In this document: in pieces, positions 17,715 to 26,479 of the stretch
Layout: each line of letters begins with the position of its first letter
How positions within the stretch are numbered: the stretch's first letter is position 1
Origin: JAAUTY01 sp964397305
GTDB lineage: Bacteria; Cyanobacteriota; Cyanobacteriia; Cyanobacteriales; Spirulinaceae
Assembly: GCA_964397305.1 (NCBI GenBank)
Contig: CAYNIP010000003.1
Coordinates: 62,001 to 126,000, forward strand
DNA length: 64,000 nt
Direction of reading: 5' to 3'
Position numbers and translations under genes: made by a program
The notes under the pieces: generated by a model
Told to the model about the DNA's origin: nothing
The model's database searches: none
Seen by the model: only the letters and a program-made list of their open reading frames with translations

Positions 17715-19292
17715 CTAGGGCTCCTCCGGGGCGACTGACGCGGCCTGGGGGAGTCGGCCGGGGCCCCGCCACCGCCCGGGCGGGCCCAACTCCCGCCTCT
17801 CAGCCCGAGCCGGGGTCTTGGGGGGCGGTGCGGCTAGGGGCGATCGCGCCGCCCCCGCCTCCAGAGCTGGCAACCGCAACAGCACCCCCGCAAAGAGCCA
17901 GTAATAAACCGCCACCGGATCGACATCGAGGGGGTAATAGAAGGTGTTGTAACTCACCAGCACCACAAATACCCAAAGGCAGATCCCCAGGCGGCGGAGG
18001 GACGGGGTTCGCAGCGAGCGGTAGGCCCGTAGGGTCAGCACCGTGACCAACGTGACCAGGGCCAGCATGGCAAACATCCCCAAAAAGCCCAGCTCGTACA
18101 TCAGCTTGGCATAGTAGGTTTCGACCAACTTAGTGGAGCCGACCCAACGGGCCGCATTCGTCGCTCGCCCCAGGCCGCTGCCCAAGACGGTATCTTTATC
18201 ATGAAATGTCCACTGAAACTGGTGGAGGATGAACTGGTGGGGAGGGGAGGCCTGCCAGCGGCTCATGAAGCTGAGGACCGGCTGGCGAATATCAATGAAG
18301 GCGCTAGCCAGCAGGCCGGACGCCAGGCCAAAGGCCCCCAGTTCGAGCAACATCCGCAGGCGGCGGCAGCTGGTGAGCACGAGTAAGAGGGCAAAGGTTG
18401 CAGGGACGAGGGCAAACGCAACGCGCTGACCGGAGACGACCACACTGGTGAGCAGCACCAACATCGTCAGCACACTGCCAAAACGCCAGGCGTGCTGGCG
18501 ATCGCTCACATACACCGCATAGGTCAGGAAGCCAGCGGTGATCAAAAACCAGGCCCACTGCCAAGGAGACACAAAGGTTCCGGGCAAGCGGATCAACTCC
18601 GTCTCGGGACTGTAGAGCAAGGAACCGCCGACCAAGCAGCGAGCGGCCAAGGTTGCATAGCGCTGAGCGTAGCTGCCCAGGTCACGACTGCCCGCACAGA
18701 TATTCTGCATCAGCAGTTGGTATTGCACGAGGAGCAGCGTGCAACAGACGGCGATCAACACCAGATGCAGACGCATGAACCGCTGGAGTTCTTGGCGATC
18801 GCGCACCAAAACCGGCACGAGGGCCAGAAACGGCACATACCCCAGCAGCGCCTTCAGGCCCACCAGCCCGATCAGCAGCGGTTGCCAGGTGAAACGCCCC
18901 TGCCACCAAGGCTCCCCATTGACCAAGATCAGGGTCAACAGGCAACTGAGCAGGAGCGGCCCCAGGGCCGGTAGCAGGGGCTCCAAGCTTGCTCTAACCG
19001 AGGGGCCCCAAGTCGATGAGCGCCAGAGGGCCAGGAGGGGCGGCAGATAGAAGGCATCCTTGAGGAGGAACAGCAAGGGGTGCGGCCCTAGGGCATAGAT
19101 CATCGTCCCGCTGAAGGGGAGGTAGATCAGAAACAGCCAGAGGCTGGAGCGGGGGTAGCGATAGGCGATCGCCGCGCAGAAGAGGAGTACCGCCGTCCAA
19201 AATCCAGTCAGGGGGCTGAAAACCTGAGCCACGAGCCAGCCACTCAAGACTGATCCACTGAGAGGGGCTAAGAAGGGGGTAAGGGATTGCAT
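17715..19292 (-). CDS. O-antigen ligase/polymerase-like membrane protein
   Basis: This 525-residue protein has about 11-12 predicted membrane helices and a large extracytoplasmic loop around residues 165-235. The stretch SGQRVAFALVPATFALLLVLTSCRRLR resembles the arginine-containing motif of Wzy/WaaL-type O-antigen ligases. The family moves glycan chains onto acceptors or polymerises repeat units at the outer face of the plasma membrane. Its exact substrate (lipopolysaccharide, exopolysaccharide or hormogonium polysaccharide) is unknown. The C-terminal 60 residues are Pro/Arg-rich and unlikely to be in the membrane. No glycan-synthesis cluster surrounds it. Confidence 0.7.
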   Translation of the reverse strand: MQSLTPFLAPLSGSVLSGWLVAQVFSPLTGFWTAVLLFCAAIAYRYPRSSLWLFLIYLPFSGTMIYALGPHPLLFLLKDAFYLPPLLALWRSSTWGPSVRASLEPLLPALGPLLLSCLLTLILVNGEPWWQGRFTWQPLLIGLVGLKALLGYVPFLALVPVLVRDRQELQRFMRLHLVLIAVCCTLLLVQYQLLMQNICAGSRDLGSYAQRYATLAARCLVGGSLLYSPETELIRLPGTFVSPWQWAWFLITAGFLTYAVYVSDRQHAWRFGSVLTMLVLLTSVVVSGQRVAFALVPATFALLLVLTSCRRLRMLLELGAFGLASGLLASAFIDIRQPVLSFMSRWQASPPHQFILHQFQWTFHDKDTVLGSGLGRATNAARWVGSTKLVETYYAKLMYELGFLGMFAMLALVTLVTVLTLRAYRSLRTPSLRRLGICLWVFVVLVSYNTFYYPLDVDPVAVYYWLFAGVLLRLPALEAGAARSPLAAPPPKTPARAERRELGPPGRWRGPGRLPQAASVAPEEP

Positions 19293-19463
19293 CGATCAAT
19301 AGTATGCGTTCGACCAGCCGGGGGAAGGAGCCTGGAGGCCGCCCAACACTCAGAAGGACATCAACCTCAGAAGCCCAGGCTCTCCCCATCATTCACTACA
19401 CTTGGTTGGCACCCTGCTCAGCACCCTAGATCCCAGCTTAGCCTACAGCTCCGGAGCGTCGCT

Positions 19464-20150
19464 TCAGGGCGATCGCCGCGAACGGCGGCGAACTGAGGGT
19501 TGCGCCCGGCGTGGCCGCAAATTCGCACTCACCTCCCGCAAGACATCCCGCTGCAAAATCGGGTACTCCCCCACCCAAAGATCCTGGCTGGGAATGTAGA
19601 GATCGCTAAACCGCTCAATGCGGCTGAGATCCGGTTGATTGGAGAACACCACCCCCTCCACCCCCTGACCCGAGGCGAGAAGCTTATGAACTCGCTGCAA
19701 GGGGGCTTGGACCACAGCACGAAAGCCCGTTTCGTCGCCAATCTCCAAGTTAATGCGGCGCTCGCGATTTTCCACGATCGTCAACTCGCCGCGCTGGTTG
19801 AAGCTCTCGATCTCCTCGATCAGGTCATCGGAGATGAAAATATCCAGAATGCGCCCCCGCCAAAAACCACCGTACTTGTAGCGGCGGTAGCGGGCATTTT
19901 TCACACTGGCCCAGTAGACCGGCCCCCACAGCCAGTAGAGACCTACCACAATACTAAAAAAGAGATCCAGGCCCTGAGCAAAGCCCTCAAAGGCCAGACT
20001 CAACAGCAGGAGCAGGACCAGGCCCACCACCGAGATCAAGAGCTTTTGCAACCAATCCCGAGGCCGACCCCAGGCCCAGCGGTATTGGGGGCCAGTGGCG
20101 ATCACCGGGATGAGCTGCTCGAACTTAGCGCGAGTTAGGGGCACGAGCAT
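19464..20150 (-). CDS. Conserved cyanobacterial membrane protein, unknown function
   Basis: This 228-residue protein starts MLVPLTRAKFEQLIPVIATGPQYRWAWG, a conserved cyanobacterial N-terminus. An upstream start at 20204 adds 18 unconserved residues. Two adjacent hydrophobic segments (LLISVVGLVLLLLLSLAF and LFFSIVVGLYWLWGPVYW) form a hairpin in the membrane. The rest is soluble, with ARYRRYKYGGFWRGRI and DLYIPSQDLWVGEYPILQRDVF-like blocks. Homologues have sometimes been labelled phosphate ABC permeases, but nothing here supports a permease. The C-terminus is very basic. It is transcribed divergently from the hydrolase-like gene. Confidence 0.7.
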   Translation of the reverse strand: MLVPLTRAKFEQLIPVIATGPQYRWAWGRPRDWLQKLLISVVGLVLLLLLSLAFEGFAQGLDLFFSIVVGLYWLWGPVYWASVKNARYRRYKYGGFWRGRILDIFISDDLIEEIESFNQRGELTIVENRERRINLEIGDETGFRAVVQAPLQRVHKLLASGQGVEGVVFSNQPDLSRIERFSDLYIPSQDLWVGEYPILQRDVLREVSANLRPRRAQPSVRRRSRRSP

Positions 20151-20308
20151 GGCTGTTATTCCCTCCGGGACGCTAGGCAGACAGGATTGGATCGCGTTGC
20201 TCAACAGCTTACCAAGCCGCGTCGGCCTTCTGGGGGCTCAGGCGGGGTGAAACGGGGCCCCCGAAGCGCGTAGGATCAAAACCAGCCATCGCCCCGGAGC
20301 ATCCCCCC

Positions 20309-21190
20309 ATGACACAGTTCTACACTTGGCGTCACTACCGCTGTGCCTACGACTACCACGAGCCCCCAGCCCCTAGCACCGATCCACCGCTCCTTTTGGT
20401 CCACCCCATCGGTGTTGGCCTCTCGCGCCACTTTTGGCAGCGCTTCGTGACCGCTTGGCAGGCCCAGCCCGGCCGGTCCGCTCTCTACAATCCTGACTTG
20501 CTTGGCTGCGGGGAAAGCGCCATGCCCCGGGCCGCCTATTACCCGGAGGATTGGGCGGACCAGCTCTGCGACTTCACACGCCAAGTCGTCGGTCGGCCAG
20601 CTCTCTGGACCGTGCAGGGGGCCTTGCTGCCCGTGGTGATCCGGGCGGCAGAGCGTTGCCCTGACTTGGTGCGGGGCCTGGTGCTCTCGGGGCCGCCGGC
20701 CTGGTCCCTGCTGAGCGCGGAGACCTCCAGCCGCCAGCACCGGCTAGCCTGGAATTGCTTTGATTCGCCCTTGGGCTGGGGACTGTACCGCTATGTGCGC
20801 CGTCCCGCCTTTCTGCGCTCTTTTTCCGAACGGCAGCTCTTCGACCAGCCCCAGGCCGTGGATGCGGAGTGGCTCGCGATGCTGCACGCGGGCTCGCGAT
20901 CGCCCGCCAGTCGTCATGCCGTGTTCTCCTTCCTGGCGGGCTTCTGGCGTCAGGACTACCGAGCGGCGATCGCCCAGTTCCAGCACCCCACCCTCGTGCT
21001 CATCGGCGCCGCCGCCTCCAGCATCAGCCGCTCCAGCCGCGCAGAAACCCCGGAACAACGCCGCGCCGCCTACGAGGCCCATTGGCCCCAGGCCCAGGTC
21101 GAGTTTCTCCCCAGCCGCAACGTGCTCCCCTACGAGGCAACCGAGGCCTTTACCGAGGCGGTGGCAGCCTTTGCCCAAGGCCTCGCCTGA
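20309..21190 (+). CDS. Alpha/beta-hydrolase fold protein lacking the nucleophile serine
   Basis: This 293-residue protein shows the alpha/beta-hydrolase path: LLLVHPIGVGLSRHFWQRF (oxyanion-loop region), PDLLGCGES, then LWTVQGALLPVVI where the nucleophile elbow should be. At that elbow (residues 101-106) there is V-Q-G-A instead of G-x-S-x-G, so no catalytic serine is present. The last strand HPTLVLIGAA and a C-terminal LPSRNVLPYEA follow. I recall similar VQGA elbows in cyanobacterial relatives, so the loss may be a family trait and not a mutation. It may be a pseudoenzyme or use unusual chemistry. CGGAGC upstream is a fair ribosome-binding site. Confidence 0.75.
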   Translation: MTQFYTWRHYRCAYDYHEPPAPSTDPPLLLVHPIGVGLSRHFWQRFVTAWQAQPGRSALYNPDLLGCGESAMPRAAYYPEDWADQLCDFTRQVVGRPALWTVQGALLPVVIRAAERCPDLVRGLVLSGPPAWSLLSAETSSRQHRLAWNCFDSPLGWGLYRYVRRPAFLRSFSERQLFDQPQAVDAEWLAMLHAGSRSPASRHAVFSFLAGFWRQDYRAAIAQFQHPTLVLIGAAASSISRSSRAETPEQRRAAYEAHWPQAQVEFLPSRNVLPYEATEAFTEAVAAFAQGLA

Positions 21191-21262
21191 GAGTGTGTTT
21201 GAGAGGAGGGCCCCCGCAGCGCCAAGGCACTTCAGACTTGGGGGGGTACACAGTAGCCGGTC

Positions 21263-21407
21263 AGGAGCGGGACTTCTAGCTCCCCTGCTCCCAGCTTCGG
21301 GAGCAGAGGCCGGGGGATGAGGGGCCCCGTAACACTGAAGAGAGCGACACCCTGCTCCTTGAACAAGCGCTCAAAATTCAGGGAAGCGGCGCTTTTTCGT
21401 CCCTCCG
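21263..21407 (+). repeat. Family A element, left end missing
   Basis: The right two-thirds of a family A element are present: AGGAGCGGGACTTCTAGC, the GCTCCCAGCTTCGGGAGC hairpin, GGCCGGGGGATGAGGGGCC, then CAAAATTCAGGGAAGCGGCGC and the terminal TTTTTCGTCCCTCC. It fills most of the 289-bp spacer upstream of clpP. Confidence 0.65.
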
Positions 21408-21479
21408 CACGGCTTCCCTGATCACCCGCCTGTTCCCCGAAGTCGCTACAATCAAAGGACGTTTCCACCGCAGAGAGCT

Positions 21480-22085
21480 ATGATCCCAACCGTCATTGAA
21501 ACTTCTGGGCGCGGCGAGCGCGCTTTTGACATCTACTCGCGGTTGCTGCGCGAGCGCATCGTTTTCTTGGGCACAGGGGTGACAGACGAACTCGCCAACT
21601 CCATCGTCGCGCAACTGCTCTACCTCGAAGCCGAGGATCCCGAGAAGGACATTTACCTCTACATCAACTCCCCGGGCGGCTCGGTTTCAGCGGGGATGGG
21701 CATCTTTGACACCATGAACCAGGTTCGCCCCGATATCTCCACGATCTGCGTGGGTTTGGCGGCGAGCATGGGAGCCTTCCTGCTGAGCGCGGGGGCTCGG
21801 GGCAAGCGCCTGAGCCTCCCCCACTCCCGCATCATGATCCACCAACCCCTGGGCGGAGCCCAAGGGCAAGCGACGGACATTGAGATTCAGGCTCGCGAAA
21901 TCCTCTACCTGAAGCAGCAACTCAACCGCTATCTGGCCGAGCATACGGGTCAACCCCTAGAGCGGATTGAGCGCGACACCGACCGCGATTTCTTTATGTC
22001 AGCGGCGGAAGCCGCCGAGTATGGTCTGATCGATCGCGTGATCGATCGACGCAACGATGTCAACGGTAGCCAGCCTGGCCACTAA
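21480..22085 (+). CDS. clpP: ATP-dependent Clp protease proteolytic subunit
   Basis: This 201-residue serine peptidase forms the barrel-shaped core of the Clp protease. The catalytic triad is Ser96 (GLAASMGAF), His121 (SRIMIHQP) and Asp170 (DTDRDFF). Other signatures are INSPGGSVSAG and QPLGGAQGQATDIEIQA. The full-length start MIPTVIETSGRGERAFDIYSR is as in cyanobacterial ClpP2/ClpP3-type paralogues; which paralogue cannot be told without comparison. The catalytic serine shows it is not ClpR. The next gene, an M16 peptidase, begins 17 bp after its stop, so both are probably in one operon. Confidence 0.97.
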   Translation: MIPTVIETSGRGERAFDIYSRLLRERIVFLGTGVTDELANSIVAQLLYLEAEDPEKDIYLYINSPGGSVSAGMGIFDTMNQVRPDISTICVGLAASMGAFLLSAGARGKRLSLPHSRIMIHQPLGGAQGQATDIEIQAREILYLKQQLNRYLAEHTGQPLERIERDTDRDFFMSAAEAAEYGLIDRVIDRRNDVNGSQPGH

Positions 22086-22102
22086 TCTCCTAGAGCCAAC
22101 GC

Positions 22103-23389
22103 ATGACCTCTGTTCTTCTTGCACCGCCCGCGACCCACGCGCCCCTCGTCCAGCGCTTAGCCAGCGGACTCACGGTGGTAGCCCAGCAACTGCCGATTGA
22201 GGTAGTGAGCTTTAACCTCTGGCTGCGGGCGGGCTCAGCCCTAGAGCCAGATGCCTTTAATGGCGTTGCCCACTTTCTTGAACATATGGTGTTCAAAGGT
22301 ACACCCAACTTGCCGCCGGGGGAGTTTGAGCGGCGCATTGAGCAGCACGGAGCCTTGACCAATGCGGCCACCAGTCAGGACTATACCCACTACTACATCA
22401 CAACGACTCCCCAGGACTTCGCTGATCTGGCGCCGCTGCAATTGGAGGTCGTGCTCAAGGCCAGTTTAGAAGCAGCCGACTTTGAGCGGGAGCGGCCGGT
22501 GATTTTGGAGGAGATCCGGCGGGCGGCGGATAGCGCCGGGCGACGCACTTACCGCCGGGCGATGGCGACTTGTTTTCAAACGCTGCCCTACCAGCGGCCG
22601 GTGCTGGGAACGGCGGCGACGGTGGAGGAGCTGCCGCTGGAGGCCTTGCGCCAGTTTCATGCTCGCTGGTATCGGCCTGAGGGGATGACGGTGGCGGTGG
22701 TGGGGAATTTGCCGGCGGCGGCGATGGTGGCAGCGGTGGCGGCGGCTGGGGAGATGTGGGAGCCGGAGCCGCTTTCGTCCCCTGAGCCTCGGCCGACCTG
22801 GGAGCCGGAGCCTCCTTTTACGACCATCCTCCGGAGTGATGCCGTTGATCCGCAATTGCACCAAGCGCGTCTGATTGCGCTCTGGCGGGTTCCGGGTCTC
22901 GTCAACCTTGAGGAGACCTATGCTCTGGATGTCTTGGGGGCAATCCTGGGCTCGGGGCGGCTCTCACGGCTCCATCGCGACTTGCGGGAGGAGCGGCGGT
23001 TGGTGCAGTCGATCGGAGCGACGAATATTACCCACTACTGGCAGGGAGTGTTCTATATTGCCGCTCAGTTGCCCTCGGAGCAGATTGGGGCGGTTGAAGC
23101 GGCGATCGCCACGCACCTCCGCCGTTGCCAGGAGGAGCCCGTGGCTGAAGCGGATCTGGAGCGCATCCGCACCCAGGTCGCCAATCGGTTTATCTTCAGC
23201 AACGAGAGCCCGGGGGAGCGGGCCAGCCTCTACGGCTACTACCAATCCCAACTGGGGGATTTAACGCCAGCTTTGGAGTATCCGGAGCGTATCCGCGCTG
23301 TTACGGCGGCGGATGTGCAGGCGGCTGCCCAGCGCTACTTGAACCCGGAAGCTTATGGCTTAATTACGGCTCGCCCCCCGGCCTGTTGA
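22103..23389 (+). CDS. M16-family zinc peptidase (processing-peptidase-like)
   Basis: This 428-residue protein has the inverted zinc motif HFLEH (57-61), with the third ligand expected in ILEEIRRA about 75 residues on. The C-terminal half carries ILGSGRLSRLHRDLREERRLVQSI, the usual inactive-domain signature of M16 proteins. Members degrade or process peptides in bacteria and organelles. It belongs to the short single-chain (M16B-like) class that usually dimerises. No signal peptide is evident. It follows clpP by 17 bp, and its last 26 bp overlap the convergent gmk gene. Two Pro/Glu-rich segments around residue 215-240 form the inter-domain linker. Confidence 0.92.
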   Translation: MTSVLLAPPATHAPLVQRLASGLTVVAQQLPIEVVSFNLWLRAGSALEPDAFNGVAHFLEHMVFKGTPNLPPGEFERRIEQHGALTNAATSQDYTHYYITTTPQDFADLAPLQLEVVLKASLEAADFERERPVILEEIRRAADSAGRRTYRRAMATCFQTLPYQRPVLGTAATVEELPLEALRQFHARWYRPEGMTVAVVGNLPAAAMVAAVAAAGEMWEPEPLSSPEPRPTWEPEPPFTTILRSDAVDPQLHQARLIALWRVPGLVNLEETYALDVLGAILGSGRLSRLHRDLREERRLVQSIGATNITHYWQGVFYIAAQLPSEQIGAVEAAIATHLRRCQEEPVAEADLERIRTQVANRFIFSNESPGERASLYGYYQSQLGDLTPALEYPERIRAVTAADVQAAAQRYLNPEAYGLITARPPAC

Positions 23390-23975
23390 AAATGGCGGCT
23401 TCTAGCTCCCGGAGCGCCGTTTCCAGGTCCTGGTTAACAATCTGACAGTCAAATTCCCCGGCGGCGGCGATCTCGGCTTCGGCTCGCTGGAGCCGTTGGG
23501 CGATCGCCATCTCTGAGTCTTGGGCGCGAGCCCGTAAGCGCCGCTCCAGCTCTGTCAGGGAGGGGGGCAAGATAAAGATGCGGTAGGCGTCGGGGAAGGT
23601 TTTCCCAATGATGCGCGCCCCCGCGAGTTCAATCTCTAGCAGCACCTGCTTCCCCTGCTGGATTTGCTCCATCACCGTCCCCCGAGGGGTGCCGTAATAA
23701 TTGCCCGCATACTCAGCCCATTCCAGCAATTGCTCCCGCTCGATCATTTGCTGGAAGTAGTCCCGGTTGACAAAGTAGTAATCGCGGCCGTTGATTTCCC
23801 CAAGACGCGGTGAGCGAGTCGTCGTTGAAATGGACAGGTATAACTGCGGCTGACGGCGGAGCAATTGCTTGACTAATGTGCCTTTGCCAACGCCACTGGG
23901 CCCGGTCAAGACGATGAGCTTGCCAGCCGACTGAGCTGTAGCGGCGGCTGGTTCAGAGGCAGAAGAGGTCAACAT
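23364..23975 (-). CDS. gmk: Guanylate kinase
   Basis: This enzyme phosphorylates GMP to GDP with ATP. The 203-residue protein has the P-loop GPSGVGKGT (25-33), then SISTTTRSPRLGEINGRDYYFV, which binds GMP, then YAGNYYGTPRGTV and the R-rich LID region. The N-terminal 17 residues are Ala/Ser-rich and poorly conserved. It lies 14 bp downstream of the RemA-like gene, an arrangement widely shared by bacteria. Its 3' end overlaps the M16 gene by 26 bp. Confidence 0.96.
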   Translation of the reverse strand: MLTSSASEPAAATAQSAGKLIVLTGPSGVGKGTLVKQLLRRQPQLYLSISTTTRSPRLGEINGRDYYFVNRDYFQQMIEREQLLEWAEYAGNYYGTPRGTVMEQIQQGKQVLLEIELAGARIIGKTFPDAYRIFILPPSLTELERRLRARAQDSEMAIAQRLQRAEAEIAAAGEFDCQIVNQDLETALRELEAAIFNRPGGEP

Positions 23976-23989
23976 AATGCTGTCTCGGG

Positions 23990-24253
23990 TCAGTTACTGT
24001 GGTTTGCGTCTTTGTGCAAAACGAAGCGATGGGCAACGGTTTCTGGCTGAATGGCGGAGAGGACGACGTGACTAGAATCCATAACAATGACCGCTCGGGT
24101 ACGGCGACCGTAGGTCGCATCAATCAGTTGAGAGCGATCGCGGGCATCCGTGATGATTCGCTTAATCGGTGCTGATTCTGGACTAACAATCGCCACAATT
24201 CGATTGGCCGAGACAATGTTACCAAATCCGATGTTGAGCAGTTGAATGTCCAT
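23990..24253 (-). CDS. RemA-like DUF370 protein
   Basis: This 87-residue protein starts MDIQLLNIGFGNIVSANRIVAIVSPESAPIKR and contains DARDRSQLIDATYGRRTRAVI and SSHVVLSAIQPET. These are the defining segments of DUF370. In Bacillus the homologue RemA is a DNA-binding regulator of matrix genes that forms oligomeric rings; in cyanobacteria the role is not established. It is encoded immediately upstream of gmk, as in many genomes. Confidence 0.92.
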   Translation of the reverse strand: MDIQLLNIGFGNIVSANRIVAIVSPESAPIKRIITDARDRSQLIDATYGRRTRAVIVMDSSHVVLSAIQPETVAHRFVLHKDANHSN

Positions 24254-24305
24254 GGGCGGTGAGGAACGAGAGATGGCAGGGGGTGAGGGAGCATCCCGCT
24301 TTGGC

Positions 24306-24391
24306 AGCCCTCACCCTAGGTCCTTCTCCCCTCGGGAGAGGGATTTCTAGCTTTCCTTCTGCCGGTGGGATCAAGAGGCTGGGGGATGAGG
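24306..24391 (+). repeat. Degenerate interior of a family A-type element
   Basis: CAGCCCTCACCCTAGGTCC, then CTCGGGAGAGGGATTTCTAGC and GCTGGGGGATGAGGAC follow the order of family A, but no recognisable terminus remains. It lies in the 308-bp spacer between the RemA-like gene and rqcH. The rest of that spacer holds nothing I can name apart from the divergent promoters expected there. Confidence 0.45.
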
Positions 24392-24561
24392 ACTCGGCCG
24401 CATGGGGATTGACCTGGAAGCGAGCCCGCAAGTAGCCAATTTCCTTTCTCATACTAACGACAAAAAATTGGCTTTACAATCAGATTGGTGACAAAATCGC
24501 CCGTCTCAGGGCTGTTCCCGCCAGAATTAGCCCGATCGCTACGTCCTTTGAGCTACTGGCT

Positions 24562-26295
24562 ATGCAACCCGTCGATTTCACAACCCTCTGTGCTGTGTGC
24601 GCTGAACTCCGGGCCGCTTGGTTGCCGGCTCGGGTTGAGCAGGTAGTCCAGCGCGATCGCCACACCATCTGTCTCGCCCTGCGAACCCTGCAACAGCGGC
24701 GCTGGCTGACCATTGCCTGGCATCCCCAGGCCGCCCGCCTGGGCCTGGAGCCGCCGCCGCCTCGAGGTCCCGATCCCTACAGCTTCAGCGACCACCTCCG
24801 CCGCCAACTAGGGGGGTTGGCTCTCACGGGCTTGGACTTCTTGGCTCCCTGGGAGCGGGTGCTCGATCTCCAGTTTGCCCGCCGGCCAGGGGAGCCGCCC
24901 CGCTGGCATCTCTATGTGGAGATCATCGGCAAATACAGCAACGTCGTGCTCACGGACGCCCAGCAACAGATCGCCTGTGTCGCTCACCAGGTCAGCAACC
25001 GCCAGTCCAGCGTCCGCACGGTGCAAATCGGGCAAACCTACCAGCCTCCTCCGACCTTGTTGGGGGCGGCTCCTAGCCTGGCGGAACCCTTTGCTCGCTG
25101 GCAGGAACGCCTCGCTCTGGTTCCCGGCCCCTGGCAACAGCAACTCCTGGCGGTTTATCGGGGTCTGAGCCCGGCGATCGCCCAGCAGATGAGTCGGGCG
25201 GCAGGCTTGCCGCCTCAGGTTTTGGTGAGCGACCTGAGCGAAGCAGACTGGCAACAACTCTGGCAACAGTGGTGCTATTGGCTCACCTGTCTTGAGCAGG
25301 AGCAGTTTCAGCCCGCCTGGACTGCCGGTGGCTATACCGTCCTGGGGTGGGAGGCGGCGCGCCGGGCGGCGACGGTGCAAGACCTGCTGGCGGCTTACTA
25401 CGGCGAGCACCTCAACCGCCAGCAGTTTCAAAACCTGAAGCACCAGCTCCAGCAAAAGCTCCAGGCCTGGCAGCAGAAGCTGGGGCGCAAAGCGCAGGGA
25501 TTTCGCGATCGCCTCCAGCAGTCCGACCAGGCCGATGACTATCGGGAGCGGGCAGACTTGCTCATGACCTACCTGCACGAGTGGCAGCCGGGAATGCCGT
25601 CCATTCAACTCCTGAACTTCACCACCGGCGAGCCTGTGGTCATCCCCCTCAACCCCGAACGCAATGCCGTTCAAAACGCCCAAGCCCTTTACAAGCAACA
25701 CCAAAAGCTCCGCCGCGCCCGCGAGGCCGTACAACCCCTCTTGGCCGAGGTGGAAGCCGAATTGCGCTACCTCGCCCAAGTCGCCACCAGCCTCACGGCC
25801 CTGGAGCGCTACCAACACCCCAGCGACCTCGAGGCCCTGACCGACATTCGCACCGAACTGATCGAGCAAGGCTACCTGCCCACCCCCCGAGAACCTCTGC
25901 CCAAGCAGACCCACTCCTCCCAGCCCCACCGCTACCAGGCCCCCTCGGGCTACGAGGTCTGGGTGGGCCGCAACAATCGCCAAAATGATGCCCTCAGCTT
26001 CCGCACTGCCACGGACTACGACCTCTGGTTCCATGCCCAGGAAATCCCCGGCAGCCATGTGCTGCTGCGGCTGGAGCCCGGCGCCGTGGCCGACGCCCGG
26101 GATCTGCAATGTGCTGCTGACTTGGCCGCCTACTACAGCCAGGGCCGGGAGAGCGATCGCGTGCCCGTAGTCTACACCCAGCCGAAGTACGTCTATAAAC
26201 CCAAAGGCGCAGGCCCCGGCCTCGCCATCTACAAGCACGAGCAGGTGCTCTGGGGCCAAGCCACCTCAGCCCCGGACTACCCCCGCTTGGCTTGA
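24562..26295 (+). CDS. rqcH: RqcH/NFACT-family ribosome quality-control protein
   Basis: This is the homologue of Rqc2/RqcH, which binds stalled large ribosomal subunits and directs C-terminal alanine tailing of the trapped peptide; it is often annotated as a fibronectin-binding protein. The 577-residue frame starts MQPVDFTTLCAVCAEL. It has the NFACT-N domain (1-~230), a helical and coiled-coil middle (~270-440; QQFQNLKHQLQQKLQAWQQ) and the NFACT-R domain (~455-560). The last contains SGYEVWVGRNNRQNDALSFR, the DLWFHAQEIPGSHVLLR block and YTQPKYVYKPKGAGPG. Those are the most conserved parts of the family. Its last ~175 bp and downstream spacer are duplicated at 27259-27530. Confidence 0.95.
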   Translation: MQPVDFTTLCAVCAELRAAWLPARVEQVVQRDRHTICLALRTLQQRRWLTIAWHPQAARLGLEPPPPRGPDPYSFSDHLRRQLGGLALTGLDFLAPWERVLDLQFARRPGEPPRWHLYVEIIGKYSNVVLTDAQQQIACVAHQVSNRQSSVRTVQIGQTYQPPPTLLGAAPSLAEPFARWQERLALVPGPWQQQLLAVYRGLSPAIAQQMSRAAGLPPQVLVSDLSEADWQQLWQQWCYWLTCLEQEQFQPAWTAGGYTVLGWEAARRAATVQDLLAAYYGEHLNRQQFQNLKHQLQQKLQAWQQKLGRKAQGFRDRLQQSDQADDYRERADLLMTYLHEWQPGMPSIQLLNFTTGEPVVIPLNPERNAVQNAQALYKQHQKLRRAREAVQPLLAEVEAELRYLAQVATSLTALERYQHPSDLEALTDIRTELIEQGYLPTPREPLPKQTHSSQPHRYQAPSGYEVWVGRNNRQNDALSFRTATDYDLWFHAQEIPGSHVLLRLEPGAVADARDLQCAADLAAYYSQGRESDRVPVVYTQPKYVYKPKGAGPGLAIYKHEQVLWGQATSAPDYPRLA

Positions 26296-26388
26296 GGGAG
26301 CCGCTGCGTTGAGGGCCAGAAAACCGCCTTGCGCCCAGGCCGACGGGACCGCCAGCCCAGCCTCACGGCGACAAATTCGTTGTGAGGC
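26118..26388 (+). repeat. Direct repeat, copy 1 (rqcH 3' end and downstream)
   Basis: This 271-bp stretch covers the last 59 codons of rqcH, the stop codon and about 90 bp beyond. It recurs at 27259-27530 with roughly ten substitutions and one inserted base. The two copies enclose the b-type cytochrome gene. Confidence 0.9.
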
Positions 26389-26479
26389 TAAACGACTATA
26401 AATGCACTTTGGGAACGGGCAGCATTAGGGTCGATCACTTCTGTCTGTTATTACAGCCCCTGTTCAGCTTACAGAAACC

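Noticed and set aside
24808..26259. 483-codon frame on the minus strand
   Set aside because: It is antisense to rqcH, and its Gly/Leu-rich translation has no motif. The RqcH frame has full family conservation.
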